A stretch of DNA of 64,000 nucleotides from Acridotheres tristis. Lineage: Eukaryota; Chordata; Aves; Passeriformes; Sturnidae. Positions 1 through 10,859 of the stretch are shown here, one piece after another (positions within the stretch are counted from its first letter, which is position 1; every line of letters starts with the position of its first letter). The stretch spans positions 101,536,048 through 101,600,047 of the forward strand of contig CM072884.1 of the NCBI GenBank assembly GCA_037013685.1, written 5' to 3'. The notes under the pieces are model-generated. The model worked only from the letters and a program-made list of their open reading frames with translations, had not been told where the DNA came from and searched no databases. Position numbers and translations under genes: made by a program.

Positions 1-2117
1 GATGAGAGCTCTGGGCTCCATCCAGGAGGAGCTGAGCTCATGAGCTCTGAGGCCACTCCATATCACAAACCAAATTACCTTAGTGCAAACAACTGGAAGA
101 GCTGGTTCAAAATGCATTCCAGATCTGAATAAAGCCACTAATGTAAATGCACACTTCTTCGTCCTGTTCCTCAATACTCTGAAAACACTAAGTCACGCAC
201 AAAGGCACAGCTCAAGGAGAAGAAAGATTGCACATCATTTCTCTTTTGCCCAAGCTTCTATGCCTTTCATGTTGCTTTGATAATAAAGGGAACGAAAGTC
301 TGAAACAGAACTATTCAACTAAACTACATTCTATTGCCGGATTCTAAATAAAGAAATTTCAAGCTTTTCTACTTTAACTATTATGCTGTTCCAAGACAGA
401 AAGATTTCTATAATTTTCAAGGTTTGTTGGGATTTTTTTTCCTCTGCATCAATGAAGTTTTTTCCTCTGAGAATTTAGCACTTTTCTCACAATTACCATT
501 CCACCTCCAGTTTCTTTAACACACCTGTTCCTGCACAGCAGACAAGAATGAGCTGGTTTTGTTAGGTGGTGTCTTCCCAGTAAGATGCTGCCACTGCAGT
601 GCTGAGCACTCCTCACAGCAACACCGAATTCTTCTTTATGAACCTTCAGTGCCAAAGCTGCACGTTGATTTTGCTGCACCAGAATTCCATTCAGCAGAAT
701 TCACTGCTGCACCAGAAGCATCTTTCCCACAGAATTAACAGGGATACCTCTGTGCCAGTGCAGGAGCCATAATGAAAGCAGGCAGAACTGCAGCCTCTCT
801 CTTTCTCCCAGGTTGTCTGTGAGGGCAGGTGCTTCATTTAGCATATTTCTTAAACTGGAAATTATTTTAAAAAAAAGAAAGAAAAACACACAAAAAACCT
901 GACTACTCCTTTTTCAGTTCTAGTGCTAAAAGAAACACCATTTCTTTCAGGTACAGGGGAGATAAATGACAGCTTTAAACCAAAGTGACCTGTTTCAGAC
1001 AAATTAATTTGTTGGGTTTTTTCCCTGAAACTTCTCTCCTGCTCTTCCACATGCCCAGACTGGAGAACAGCGGGTACAGAAAGTCCTCCCTGCCAGGAAG
1101 CCAAACCACAAGCAGACACCTCTGGGGGTGAGCAGAGAGCAGGAAACGAGCCCAGTGAAAGCTGCTTACAAACCAGACCCACAGTGTGGATGCCCTCATT
1201 CCCCCTGGGGCTGCCCCCTTATGACAGCCAGCAGCTCCTCAGTGGCTCTTCCCTCACCACAGACACTGTGCCCCAAGCTCAGCCCCTGCTTTGGTGTGGG
1301 CAGCTCTTTCCCCCTGGGCTGAGGACAAGCTCTCTCCTGGTTTTGGAACTAAACCACTCGACTAACCGGTCTCCCAGCATCTGGGCACCATCACAAGATG
1401 CCCAAATCACCAAAATTTTCACACCTAGCTGAGTTAGGAAGTTAGGTGGAGAGCAGAGCAGCATTTTCATCTGAGAAGGGACACATTTGGCCTCACTGTG
1501 AAAGCAGCAAAGGATTTACACTGGCCTGTAACCATATTTTTCCATAATGCCAGCCTGAGCTTTGTGAAGGAGTGGGGAACAACTCCACTGCCTTCACATG
1601 ATCCCACCTCAGGATCTTACACCTAACTTTACTATGCTTAAAAAAAAATATGTTTTATAAGATTAGTCCTTTTCTGCTCCTTGGTGATGTTCATGACAGC
1701 AACACAGCAGAAATATAGCACATACCCTTAATTTAGTCCCTGTGAAGCTCTCCTGTTACTGCTTAATGCAATCAATTACTGAGTAATCTGAACTGTGCCC
1801 ACAAAATGAGCATAAATTGGCATCGAAGCTAGGACAATGCAAGTGGTGGTGTTAATTCCCAGCCATCTATTGTAATTCGGTATTCATTGGAGAGGTTTCT
1901 CTCCTGGTAAATTTTAGAAGCTCTTTACACAAATGACTGCTTTCCTTTGATGTGGAGCAACAGGGAGTGTCTTTTTAGCACTAGAATTACACAAACCATA
2001 CTATGCATATATGCACACAAGTAGAACTGAACAAACGGTATTTATAGAAATTCTGGACTCGTTTGCTTTGGTGGATAAATACTGTATTTAGGTAAAGTCC
2101 ATTTACAAAAATACATG
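1..2117. other. Non-coding, nothing recognised
   Basis: Unique-looking sequence with only short chance frames. No splice-bounded conserved coding segment, tRNA or repeat family was seen on either strand. Confidence 0.6.
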
Positions 2118-2123
2118 ACACAT

Positions 2124-2178
2124 CTATATATGTGTGTGCGTACACACATACATATATATATATATACATATACACACA
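2124..2178. repeat. TG/CA and TA microsatellite
   Basis: TATATATGTGTGTG, then CGTACACACATACA, then a TATATA run and CATATACACACA. Compound and imperfect. Part of it (TATGTGTG...CACACATA) is self-complementary. Confidence 0.9.
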
Positions 2179-2279
2179 TTCCTTCAGTACAGAAAATTCC
2201 CTTAGAAAGTGTTTAGAACTACACTGTGCAGTAACTACAAAATAAGGCACATGTGGATGGCGAGCAGCAAAGGGGGGAT

Positions 2280-2440
2280 GCTGTGCATTATTGCAGAGCC
2301 CTGCCCCGCTGCTCTCCGGGGAAGGGAGGGAGGGAGGGAGCTGCTGATGCTGGGAAGGCTCCACGGCCGCGCTCCTGCGCTCCCTCTTCCTCTCGCCCTC
2401 TCCAGTCGTTCCCTTCTCACGCTGCCGCAGAGCTTTCCAA
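2280..2440. other. Isolated GC- and CpG-rich patch
   Basis: About ten CpGs in roughly 150 bp with GC content near two thirds, inside an otherwise AT-rich, CpG-poor desert. It includes a (GGGA)n run at 2322-2340 and CACGGCCGCGCTCCTGCGC. It has no repeat boundary or family I recognise. It could be a small promoter or enhancer CpG patch, or an eroded GC-rich repeat. Confidence 0.5.
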
Positions 2441-3554
2441 ATGAAGAAGCTGTTTCCATGACACCAAACCCTTAATTTGAAGCATACATATAAACAGCCT
2501 ATGATTGTGATCACAATGCACCATTTCTTATTTATTTTATTCCTTTTTTTGGTTCTGCTTTGGACAGAGACGGGCAGTTCTTATGAAATGCAACATAAAA
2601 ATCACTGGTTGTAAACAGAAAGCAGTTTCACCTTTAGTGTTTTACAAATACCTTGATTTCTGTCATTAAATTTCTTGTCATTTTTAATAAACCTAAGAAG
2701 CAGACTAGTTAACTAATCAGAGTGCTTTGTATTTATGCTTTGTACTTGTAGCCAGACACATCTCTGTGGTGCTTTGTTCTTTTGGTGAGGTCTTAGCTTA
2801 GTGCATCCTTTCCCCTCACTATTTACTTTTCCTCAAAAGCTATTTTTTGGTCACTCTCTTCTCCAGAACAGTGTTTTATAACCTTCTATCATGGCAAACT
2901 TACAATAATAAACTATAAATGTAAGTATTCTTTCTTTTTAAATTTATCTAAATTTTTATCTATTTATCTAAAAGATAAATAAAAGAGCATTCTTCTTGCA
3001 TTTAAAAAATCTGTAAGAAAATATGTATCACATTAAGAAAGACATAAACTTACATTGAACTTATATACCATTAGTGGAGCACATCCCATAAGCAAGCATT
3101 TTATTTTTCAGTTCCTTAATTGTACCTTCTTAATCACAAGATCAAGATTTATTTGTCCTTCTAAAGAGAAATTTTAATTAAAATATTCTCCAGTTAAAAC
3201 ACTGTAAATTTGTTTGATTCCCAGTGAAATGGGATCAGAAGGTAAAGATGGCAGGAAGATGAAGGTTTTGTGCATCCACAGCATCCTCTCTCACCCAACT
3301 ACTGCTACCAATGAACTGCAGTGGCAGGAGCACCGTGCAATAGCAGTTAACTTTTATTCATATCCTGAGCTTTATGAACAAACCTGAGACACCTACAGCA
3401 TGTACACCTACACACCTGCTAAGCCAATTTCCAGGCAGGGAAAGCAGCACTTGCTGAGTGCCTGATTTCCCTTTGCTCCACACCCTAGAGGCAGCTGCTC
3501 ACGGGATGTGGTGCCCTCAGCTCCCTTCTCAAACAGCAGCTCCTGCCCCACTGC
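2441..3554. other. AT-rich non-coding
   Basis: AT-rich unique sequence. Only the small inverted repeat at 2961 stands out. Confidence 0.6.
2961..2981. repeat. 9-bp inverted repeat
   Basis: TATTTATCT, AAA, AGATAAATA: perfect arms with a 3-nt loop in AT-rich sequence. Could easily be chance. Confidence 0.6.
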
Positions 3555-3751
3555 TACAGGCAGGAATTACAGGCAGGGAGGAATTACAGATAGGAATTAC
3601 AGGTAGGTAGGGATTACAGGCAGGAATTACAGGCAGGGAGGGATTACAGGCAGGTAGGGATTACAGGTAGGGATTACAGGTAGGAATTACAGGCAGGTAG
3701 GAATTACAGGTAGGTAGGGAATACAGATAGGTAGGGATTACAGTAGGAATT
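3555..3751. repeat. Minisatellite, unit GGAATTACAGGTAGGTA
   Basis: About 12 imperfect copies of GGAATTACAG or GGGATTACAG are separated by GCAGGGA, GTAGGTA, GTAGGGA or GATAGGTA linkers, giving units of 13 to 17 bp. The variation between linkers suggests higher-order mixing rather than a clean array. The minus-strand open frame across it encodes only a Pro/Thr/Tyr-rich artefact. Confidence 0.93.
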
Positions 3752-6700
3752 CCTCCATAGCTGCAATTCCTGTGCCATTCCCTGAGTGTGCAGGGTGACA
3801 TGGGAATGTGGCACATTTCCATCTGGCCATCACTGCTATGTTCACTGTGGAGAGCAGTTTGTAGCTTTGGGCCAGATGTTTCACTGTCCTGAAAGACAGG
3901 AAGCAACACACCGCCAAAACAACATTGGGAGCAGCTTTTCATTATGGAGGCCTGAGACCAACCCCAAAATCAACACACAAAAGACAGCGCTAAACATGCA
4001 CAAGTGATTTGGTGTAACAGCAAAATCTGCACCATCCCTTTTCTTACCCCAAATTATCCAGGAATTCCTACACACAAAGGAAAGGAGAAAATTCCATGCT
4101 TTTTAGGAGAAATCAACCAATGATGTACTTGCAAGCAGAGTGATATATTAGGGTAAAGGTTACAGGGGGATTTCAGAATTGCAGCAATAAATTGTTTTAT
4201 GGATATCTTTTCCCCATCCATGGACGCTTTCTTATGATATAGACTTTTCCCCAAAAGTAGCCTGTTCCAAAGGCCAAGGAAAGCAGAAGGACTCCCTGTG
4301 CTGGAGACACCAGGTATCCCACGAGGTAAAATGTGCTTCACATAAACGTGAGCTGTACTATCCATGAAGGACACATCCACAGAAACTTGCAGGAAGCAAT
4401 AAGAGGAGTAAAGCCTGAAATCCCATAAACAGCAAAAAACACTCAGGCTGTAGAAATGTAAAACGCAAGAGCAACCAGCAAAGCCTAGGGCACGGCACCC
4501 AGAGTTGAAGGGGATAAGATTTCTAGGTGATCACAGGAGTTCATGCCTGGGACACTCCCTTCCTGTGTGTGGTACTTCAGCCAGGCATGGTCTCCACTCC
4601 ACATGAGACCACACAAGAGCCAGGCTCAAGGCTGTTCCATGCAGGTTTCCTCTGCAAGCCTCAAGCAAGTTTTTCAGTCACCTGTCAGGGAGGAACAGCA
4701 GCAGGGCCACACATCACAGGGACAGGGTGAAGACAAAAACATGGGAGCACATGTGAGGCTGCAGCAGCAGGTACTAACAGAGATGAAAAACCCTGAGAGA
4801 AGCAGGTCTGGGGTTTGCAGCATCCCCATCCCTGCCTTACAAAAGGGCTTCCTTACCTTCAGGAAATCCTTGTGCAACAAGAGAGAACATCCAGCCTGGA
4901 AGGTGAAGTGTGATCCAAGGTCTGTTGAGGGGTCTGCACATCAAGGCCTGTGCTCACAGCTTTTTCATTGCCTGTGGAGAGCCCAACAGACTCTAAAAAC
5001 AATTTGGAATGCGACAAGGAAATGAGATAATGATGCATTTTAAAGTCAGTTGTAGGAAAGAGATGGGGTTCCTAAGGAAGGACAAAGCTACTTACTGATC
5101 ACACTGACAGGGTGACACCAGAGACAAGTGATTTGAACTGAAGGAAAGTTTTTCAATTGTAGTGTAGTGTTTATACCATTAGGATGCTGGCATTCTGTGT
5201 GTTATTCTGAGAGCTATTCATGCATCTCTGTCTTTTAGTTGAATTATGTTTTTTCCCTTTAATAAACTTGCTTATTCAGTCTCACTATCACACCAAAGGA
5301 CTAATTTGGATTTAATTTATCTCTCTCTGGGTACTTCACATAGCCATTGCTTCTTTTACTTTTTCTCCTGTATCTGCCAGTCTTTTTAATTCTCTGTCTT
5401 TTGTGTGAGCCTTGTAGGGCAAGGATCATACCTACTTCTATTTTTGGAAACCATCTACAAGGAATAAATTATGGTAGTTACGTCCAGCAGAATTAGATTG
5501 TAGTGACTGCCAGACATGGAATAGCCACTGTCAGAGATCCTCAGAACAAGATCATCTGGTTTTGCCCTCAAGTAAGAAAGAAACAAGGAAGATGCACCAC
5601 CAAAATGAGTATTATGAAAGTGCCTCTAATCTCTGGGAAAGTGCATGGTGAATGCTGCCTACAGCCAGGGAATCACAGAGACAGCCAGGCATTTGAGCTT
5701 TACTACAGAAAGGATATAATAACATTAGCAACTGCTGATTTTAAAATTGAATTCTACTGAAGTTCTCATTTAAAGCTACACTTAGTCTCTTGCTCAAGGC
5801 TTTGAGGGTGGGTAAAAGGGTGGGAAAAAAACTTTGAATGCAATCTTCATTTTACACATTTCCAATATTTAAAATGTTTCAAAATTATTAATGTGCTACA
5901 CTTGCCCTCAGTCCAAGTGGTGGCTTATCTAATATTACCTCATGAAAAATTTGGAAATACGAAATAGTATTTTCCATATAATTCAGCTAAAATCTGTTTA
6001 TTTATGTAGCAGAAAAAAAGGTCAAATATTTTAACATCAAATTAAGTGTGTGGCATAGACCTCCCAGAGGAAAAGAAATAGACTCTTGTGAAGGTGCTCA
6101 GTTCAGTAGCTCTAAGGTGAAGGATGCCAGTGCTGATGAAGCTGCTCTTTTGACTCAGAGACTTGAGTCTGCATTGGTGTGGTGCACTAGAGGTAAGGCA
6201 TTTTAAGGAGACAAGGCGCAGGCTGAGTTTCCCCAGCTTGTTCTTAACTGCTTCAAGCACTTTTCCTCTTCTGGTGCCTCTATCAGTATTCAAAGGTGGC
6301 CTGGGAGGAGGGAAAGAAATTGTCCTTGTACCGTTATCTTGCTGCTTCTTGGTGTGTTAGACATCTGTAAGAGCTGGGAGTCTGGCTTGTTTGGGTTTTG
6401 CTGGCTTTTTCTATGAAGAATGAAGTTCTGTGTCTTGTGTGAGGGGCAGTCATTGAGAGTTCTGCTGACTCTCTGGAGTCAGGAGCTTCCACAGCTCCAA
6501 AGAAGACTGGCACCTGGCACCCAGAGCAGGTCTAGGCATCTGCATGTATGAAAAATATGTTGTTCTGAGTGTGGTCTAACTTTTTGTCTAATTGATGTAA
6601 CCATGTGTATGTTAACGTGGATTAACATATCCATATTAATCTTCCTGTAAAAAGTATGAATTGCAGAGCTTCACAGACTTTTACTACAATAGGTCTGTTT

Positions 6701-9566
6701 CTGTGGGCTCTCTTCCCAGGTGGATATTCCTGATTTAAGGAGCTAGTATCTATGAAAAGGCACTTTTTTTCCCAGTAACACACCACCCTGGCAGTGTACA
6801 AGGAAACCAGAACACTCCAAATATTTTTCTCCATGCTGACAATCATGACACACAGGTGATATGATTGATGAAGCATTAGGAGTGCAGAAGGGAATAGACA
6901 TTTCAGGCACATGCCAGATCTTCCTTTAGGCTGTTGCATTGTGAGCCTGCCTTAGGGCAGTTTTATTTCTTCTCCATCAGCACATCATCCCAGAGCAGCA
7001 GAGTTCCCCCTCTGTGCCATGCTCTGAAGGAACTCAGGGCAGAGCAGTAACCACCTGGAATCCTGCCTGATAAAAGAAGCTGCCAATATCTCCCTAAAAC
7101 CTGAAAGTTTCTAAATAGACATCGGAACAGATGGGGAGATGCATCCCTTTTAAAGTCAGGATTTACATTTTTTTGCATTCATATTGCAAATGTTTTGTTG
7201 CAACTAACCCTTTTGGGATTTCTGTGATGGTTGAAATAAAAAGAGAGGATTTCAGGCAACACCTGACTGTGGGATTTAGGGGCCTAAGCCCCACAGTTCT
7301 CAAAAGGTCAGCGCCTTCCCCTGTGACTCTGTGACTGATTGCAGGTATTAACATCTCCTCAACCACATAAATAGCCTTGAGTAAGGAAGGATTTCAGAAC
7401 ATTAACCTCAGTAATTAGTCTCCTGTATTACCTCCTTTAAAGGACACATGCTGAGAAGGAGGCAATAAAGACATTCAAAGAAATTAATCCCTTTTCCTAT
7501 ACCTTTTCTTGTTTCCTCAGGCTGGCCCTAAAGAGGAGAGAAATTTCTCCCAATAGCTGGAAAGGCTCCTAAGGTTGAGCCTTTGGACATCTACTCTTTT
7601 CCCTCTCTTAAGGAGGAGCTGTTTTTGTGCATTTGTGTAAAGTGTTGTAGATGTTTCTCTCAAGGTCACTTGGCTGAAATAGCCCCCCAGTATTTTCTTT
7701 CCTTATTCCAATGTGCTTTCACAACAGCTTTGTGTACATCTGGCAAAGCAACGTGTACAGCCAAGCAGTTTGGATAACTCACCCAACAGCCCACTGCTCA
7801 TCACTGGCACGGGGAAGCCACCATGATATCTACAAGATACCTATCACAAAGATTTCACCTTATTTCTTACTGTCAGTATTGGTGAGTAGTTTGAAGGAAA
7901 GCAGCCAAGGCTGCAGAGTTCAATTAAAACTCCCCTATTTAATGACAACCCTTTACCAATCACAGATTTCTGAATCACTCCATTTTTTCTGTCTTAATCC
8001 ATCTTCTGGCCTCACATCACCCCAGCTAAAAAAGCCTGTATTGGATATGAACAACACAAATAAGCAACCCACACATCTTGCCTAACACCATGACTTGCAC
8101 ACGGGGTAAGGAGCTGAAAGAAACATGAGATGCAATTGATAAGACAGCAGCACCATCCCTGCACTGTGCACACAAACTTCACAAACACTCCCATTGGAAA
8201 AGGAATCCCTGAGGTGCCATCGTGTGGGAACCCACAGCTCAGGCTGTATAAGAAAGCAGTGGGAAAACCTGCAGTTTTCTTGGAGCTGATACAGTGTCAC
8301 TGTCACAGAGCTATTGAGTGAGTGAGCAGCACCAACTGCCTTTTCACACTATGAAACCATATGTCTTTTTAATTTGAAAAAAGGTTGGCTGATTGAGGCT
8401 ATCTATATATGTATTTCCTACGGAAATTTTAATAGCAAAACACCAGATAAAGATGTGTGTAATAGTAAAGCTGTCAGACCTCTGACTATAGCATCCTAAA
8501 CTCTGGCATTATAGCAATTTGCTTAGAAGTTTCTAAACCTAAGAATTTCAGTCCTAGCCCAGTCCTTGGGACTGATATATTCCACTTTTAAAAGCAAACC
8601 CATCAATTATCTGGATAGTGAAGGAGTGAAGGATAAACTTGAACAAGTTACATGAACATTTTAATTAAAGCACATCTTGACAGAAGATCAAGAAGAGAAT
8701 AGTAAGTTAACATCCATAAAAAATGTGTTGAGACAGCTCTGATATATTTACCAGTTGTAGAAAAGGTAATTGGATGAAATGAAGGAGAAACAAATTCAAT
8801 GTGATAAATGTAATAGATATTTATTGCTACAAAGGATTAGCTAGAATTACCTTCAAGCACAGGCTTGATGCTAGATATGATAATTTGATAGAAAGAAACT
8901 GCCTTTCACTTTCATATTATATCAACTTCTTTTATTATGAAGTATCATAAAGGGGAGAAAAAAATCACATTATAGATTTGCTGACCTGTGGGATAACCTT
9001 GAAATTGTGCTACTGAATTTCCACATCTTTTTTTCAGACCTACAGTATGGAACCAAAATAATATTGAAAGTACATGGAAGATTAGAATATGAGCAAATAC
9101 AGAGTGTGACCTTTTCTTGCCACAGAGAAAATCCCTGCCACCTCCACTCATAGGGAGTCAAGGCACAAATGAAAGTGCCTAAAGGGAAAAGAAAAAGATC
9201 TTACTCAGGAAGATAACAAAACTTTCTCAGCCGTGAGCATTCCTTATTGAATGAGAAAGTGTTACTTTAAACCATCACTCCATACGTCCTATGTGTATAT
9301 TAATAGGGGCAATATATTCATTTCACATCTGGACTGGTTCCATGCCACAGGATGTGATGTGGCACATGGCTTTTGCCTTACCAGTAATGACTCACGTGCC
9401 ACCTACAGTAAACTAAGCAGAGGGGTGGCACAGTAACTACAAATACAGAACAAATGCGTGGTTGTTTTTCATTTCCATCTTCTTGTAACTATCCTCTTCT
9501 GTTTTCCTTCAAGAAAGGAAACCAAACCTAAGTAGCAGTTTTGCCTGAACAAAGAGTGCTATCAGT
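3752..9566. other. Non-coding, nothing recognised
   Basis: Short frames of under about 160 codons without family motifs. A small hairpin (TATGTTAA...TTAACATA) lies near 6609. No mobile element recognised. Confidence 0.6.
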
Positions 9567-10337
9567 AAGTGTTACAAACAAGGATTGTTATAAACAAGTG
9601 TGTCTCGGTTTGAAAGACAGGTATTTTGCTAAGGAAAGGCGAGAACCCCTTTCCTGAGATGCAGAGTGCAACCCCCTCCCTTCTAATTATTATCGTCTCA
9701 AATCAGAGGCTTTCAGGCAGAAGATATGGGGATAGGAATAACAGTTCTTTACTGATATCTAACAAGGCAAAACAGCAGAAACAACAACATCTATAAAAAT
9801 TGACAACAGAACAGAGCAGTATAGCTCAGCTCCAGTCCCTTTGGCCAAGGCCTCTCTCCCTGCGCTCAGTTCCCGGTGCTGTGGGCAGGGCAGGCCCCGC
9901 AGCTGAAGGGGCTGGGGGATGGCGGCAGCGCCCAGGGGCGAGAGGGATGGAGGAGAGACTCCCCCCTCATGGTGTCGGTCGTGGTGCTCGGCACAGTGCC
10001 CGGAGATAGTAGGGTGAGATGGGAGAGCAGCAGAGCGGTGTTCGATGGCAGGGAATGTGAATATCAGCGCTGGGATGGCGGGGAAGATGCTGGATCAGAG
10101 CACGGGGCGTCCTCCTCTCACTCCACGAGCCAAGCGAGAGAGAGAGAGCCCAGGCCCCTGTCCCACCTTTCCTTTTCCAGTCTCCCCCTATCCCCCACCC
10201 CCTGCGAGAGAAAACTATTGCTACTAAGGTGTAGCCACAAATACTTAGCATAACAATAGGGAAAATTCCACAGAAAGAAAAGGGAACAATTCAACTCCCA
10301 ACAAAGTGTTACAAAGAAGGAGTGTTATAAAGAGTTG
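9567..10337. repeat. Short tandem repeat split by the LTR insertion
   Basis: The 34 bp just left of the LTR (9567-9600) and the 34 bp just right (10304-10337) differ at only about five positions. With the LTR and one AAGTG copy removed, the empty site reads as two adjacent units of about 29 bp, each made of two half units (GTGTTACAAACAAGG and TTGTTATAAACAA-like). The LTR therefore landed at the border of a pre-existing four-part tandem repeat. Confidence 0.85.
9601..10303. mobile_element. Solo LTR of an endogenous retrovirus, 703 bp
   Basis: The element begins TGTCTCGG and ends CTCCCAACA, giving canonical TG...CA termini, and is flanked on both sides by the 5-bp direct repeat AAGTG (9596-9600 and 10304-10308). 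A 5-bp target duplication is most usual for ERVL-type elements in birds. The left part (TTTGAAAGACAGGT, GGAATAACAGTTCTTTACT) matches songbird LTRs as I remember them. There is no internal retroviral gene, so this is a recombination product (solo LTR). It is GC-rich and CpG-containing in its middle, unlike its surroundings. Orientation is not settled: a TATAAAA at about 9792 favours the + strand, but no canonical AATAAA is placed convincingly. Confidence 0.85.
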
Positions 10338-10684
10338 AGAACTCCTATTTTATCTGCAGAACAGACATGCTGACATCTATAGAATTACAAAGCAAATGGA
10401 TTATTTCTAGACTGCAGGTTGTGCAGAGGTGGGACCTGTGTCTTTGAGACTGTTCCTAGCACAGTAGTGTTGCTACTAATATGTTAATAACAAATTATAT
10501 ACATAGCTTGAAGGGTGAGATCTTTTGCTTAAACTCAAAAAACCCCACTGAACAGGTGTATAACACCACCAGACACACTCACTCCAAATTGTTCTAACTC
10601 AGTATTGAAATTTCTCCATTATCCATCACATCCATGAGATTTTAATATAATTATTTCAGAACATTGCTCAGCTCTTGTCTGCTC

Positions 10685-10859
10685 TTGGAAATATACCAAA
10701 ATAGGTACAATTATTCTGAGATGGTTTATTTCAATATAAATCCCAAAGCGGATCCTCTTATTCCAAAATAAGAGTTCTTATTTCCAATTTAATTTAATCT
10801 AGTTCTGAAATATCCTCCTGGGATCTTATTCTGGAATAGTTATTTTGGTACATTTCCAA
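10685..10859. repeat. MITE-like element with 19-bp terminal inverted repeats
   Basis: The left end TTGGAAATATACCAAAATA (10685-10703) is the reverse complement of TATTTTGGTACATTTCCAA (10841-10859) with one mismatch. Between them are more copies of related words (TTATTCTG, TTCCAAAATAAGAG, TTATTTCCAA), suggesting internal sub-repeats. At 175 bp with terminal inverted repeats and no coding capacity, a non-autonomous DNA transposon is a fair reading, but I cannot name the family and see no clear target duplication. Confidence 0.55.

Noticed and set aside
1987..2514. 175-codon minus-strand frame
   Set aside because: It crosses a TA/CA microsatellite (giving repeated Tyr/Ile/Val) and the GC-rich patch; no recognisable protein.
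3555..3751. CRISPR-like array
   Set aside because: Units are 13-17 bp with no unique spacers, in a vertebrate genome; it is a minisatellite.
3661..3942. Minus-strand frame with a Pro/Tyr/Thr-rich repeat tail
   Set aside because: The repetitive residues are just the minisatellite read as codons.
9567..10337. 34-bp flanking direct repeat as a long target-site duplication
   Set aside because: The immediate 5-bp AAGTG duplication and TG...CA ends define the insertion; the longer similarity comes from an underlying tandem repeat.
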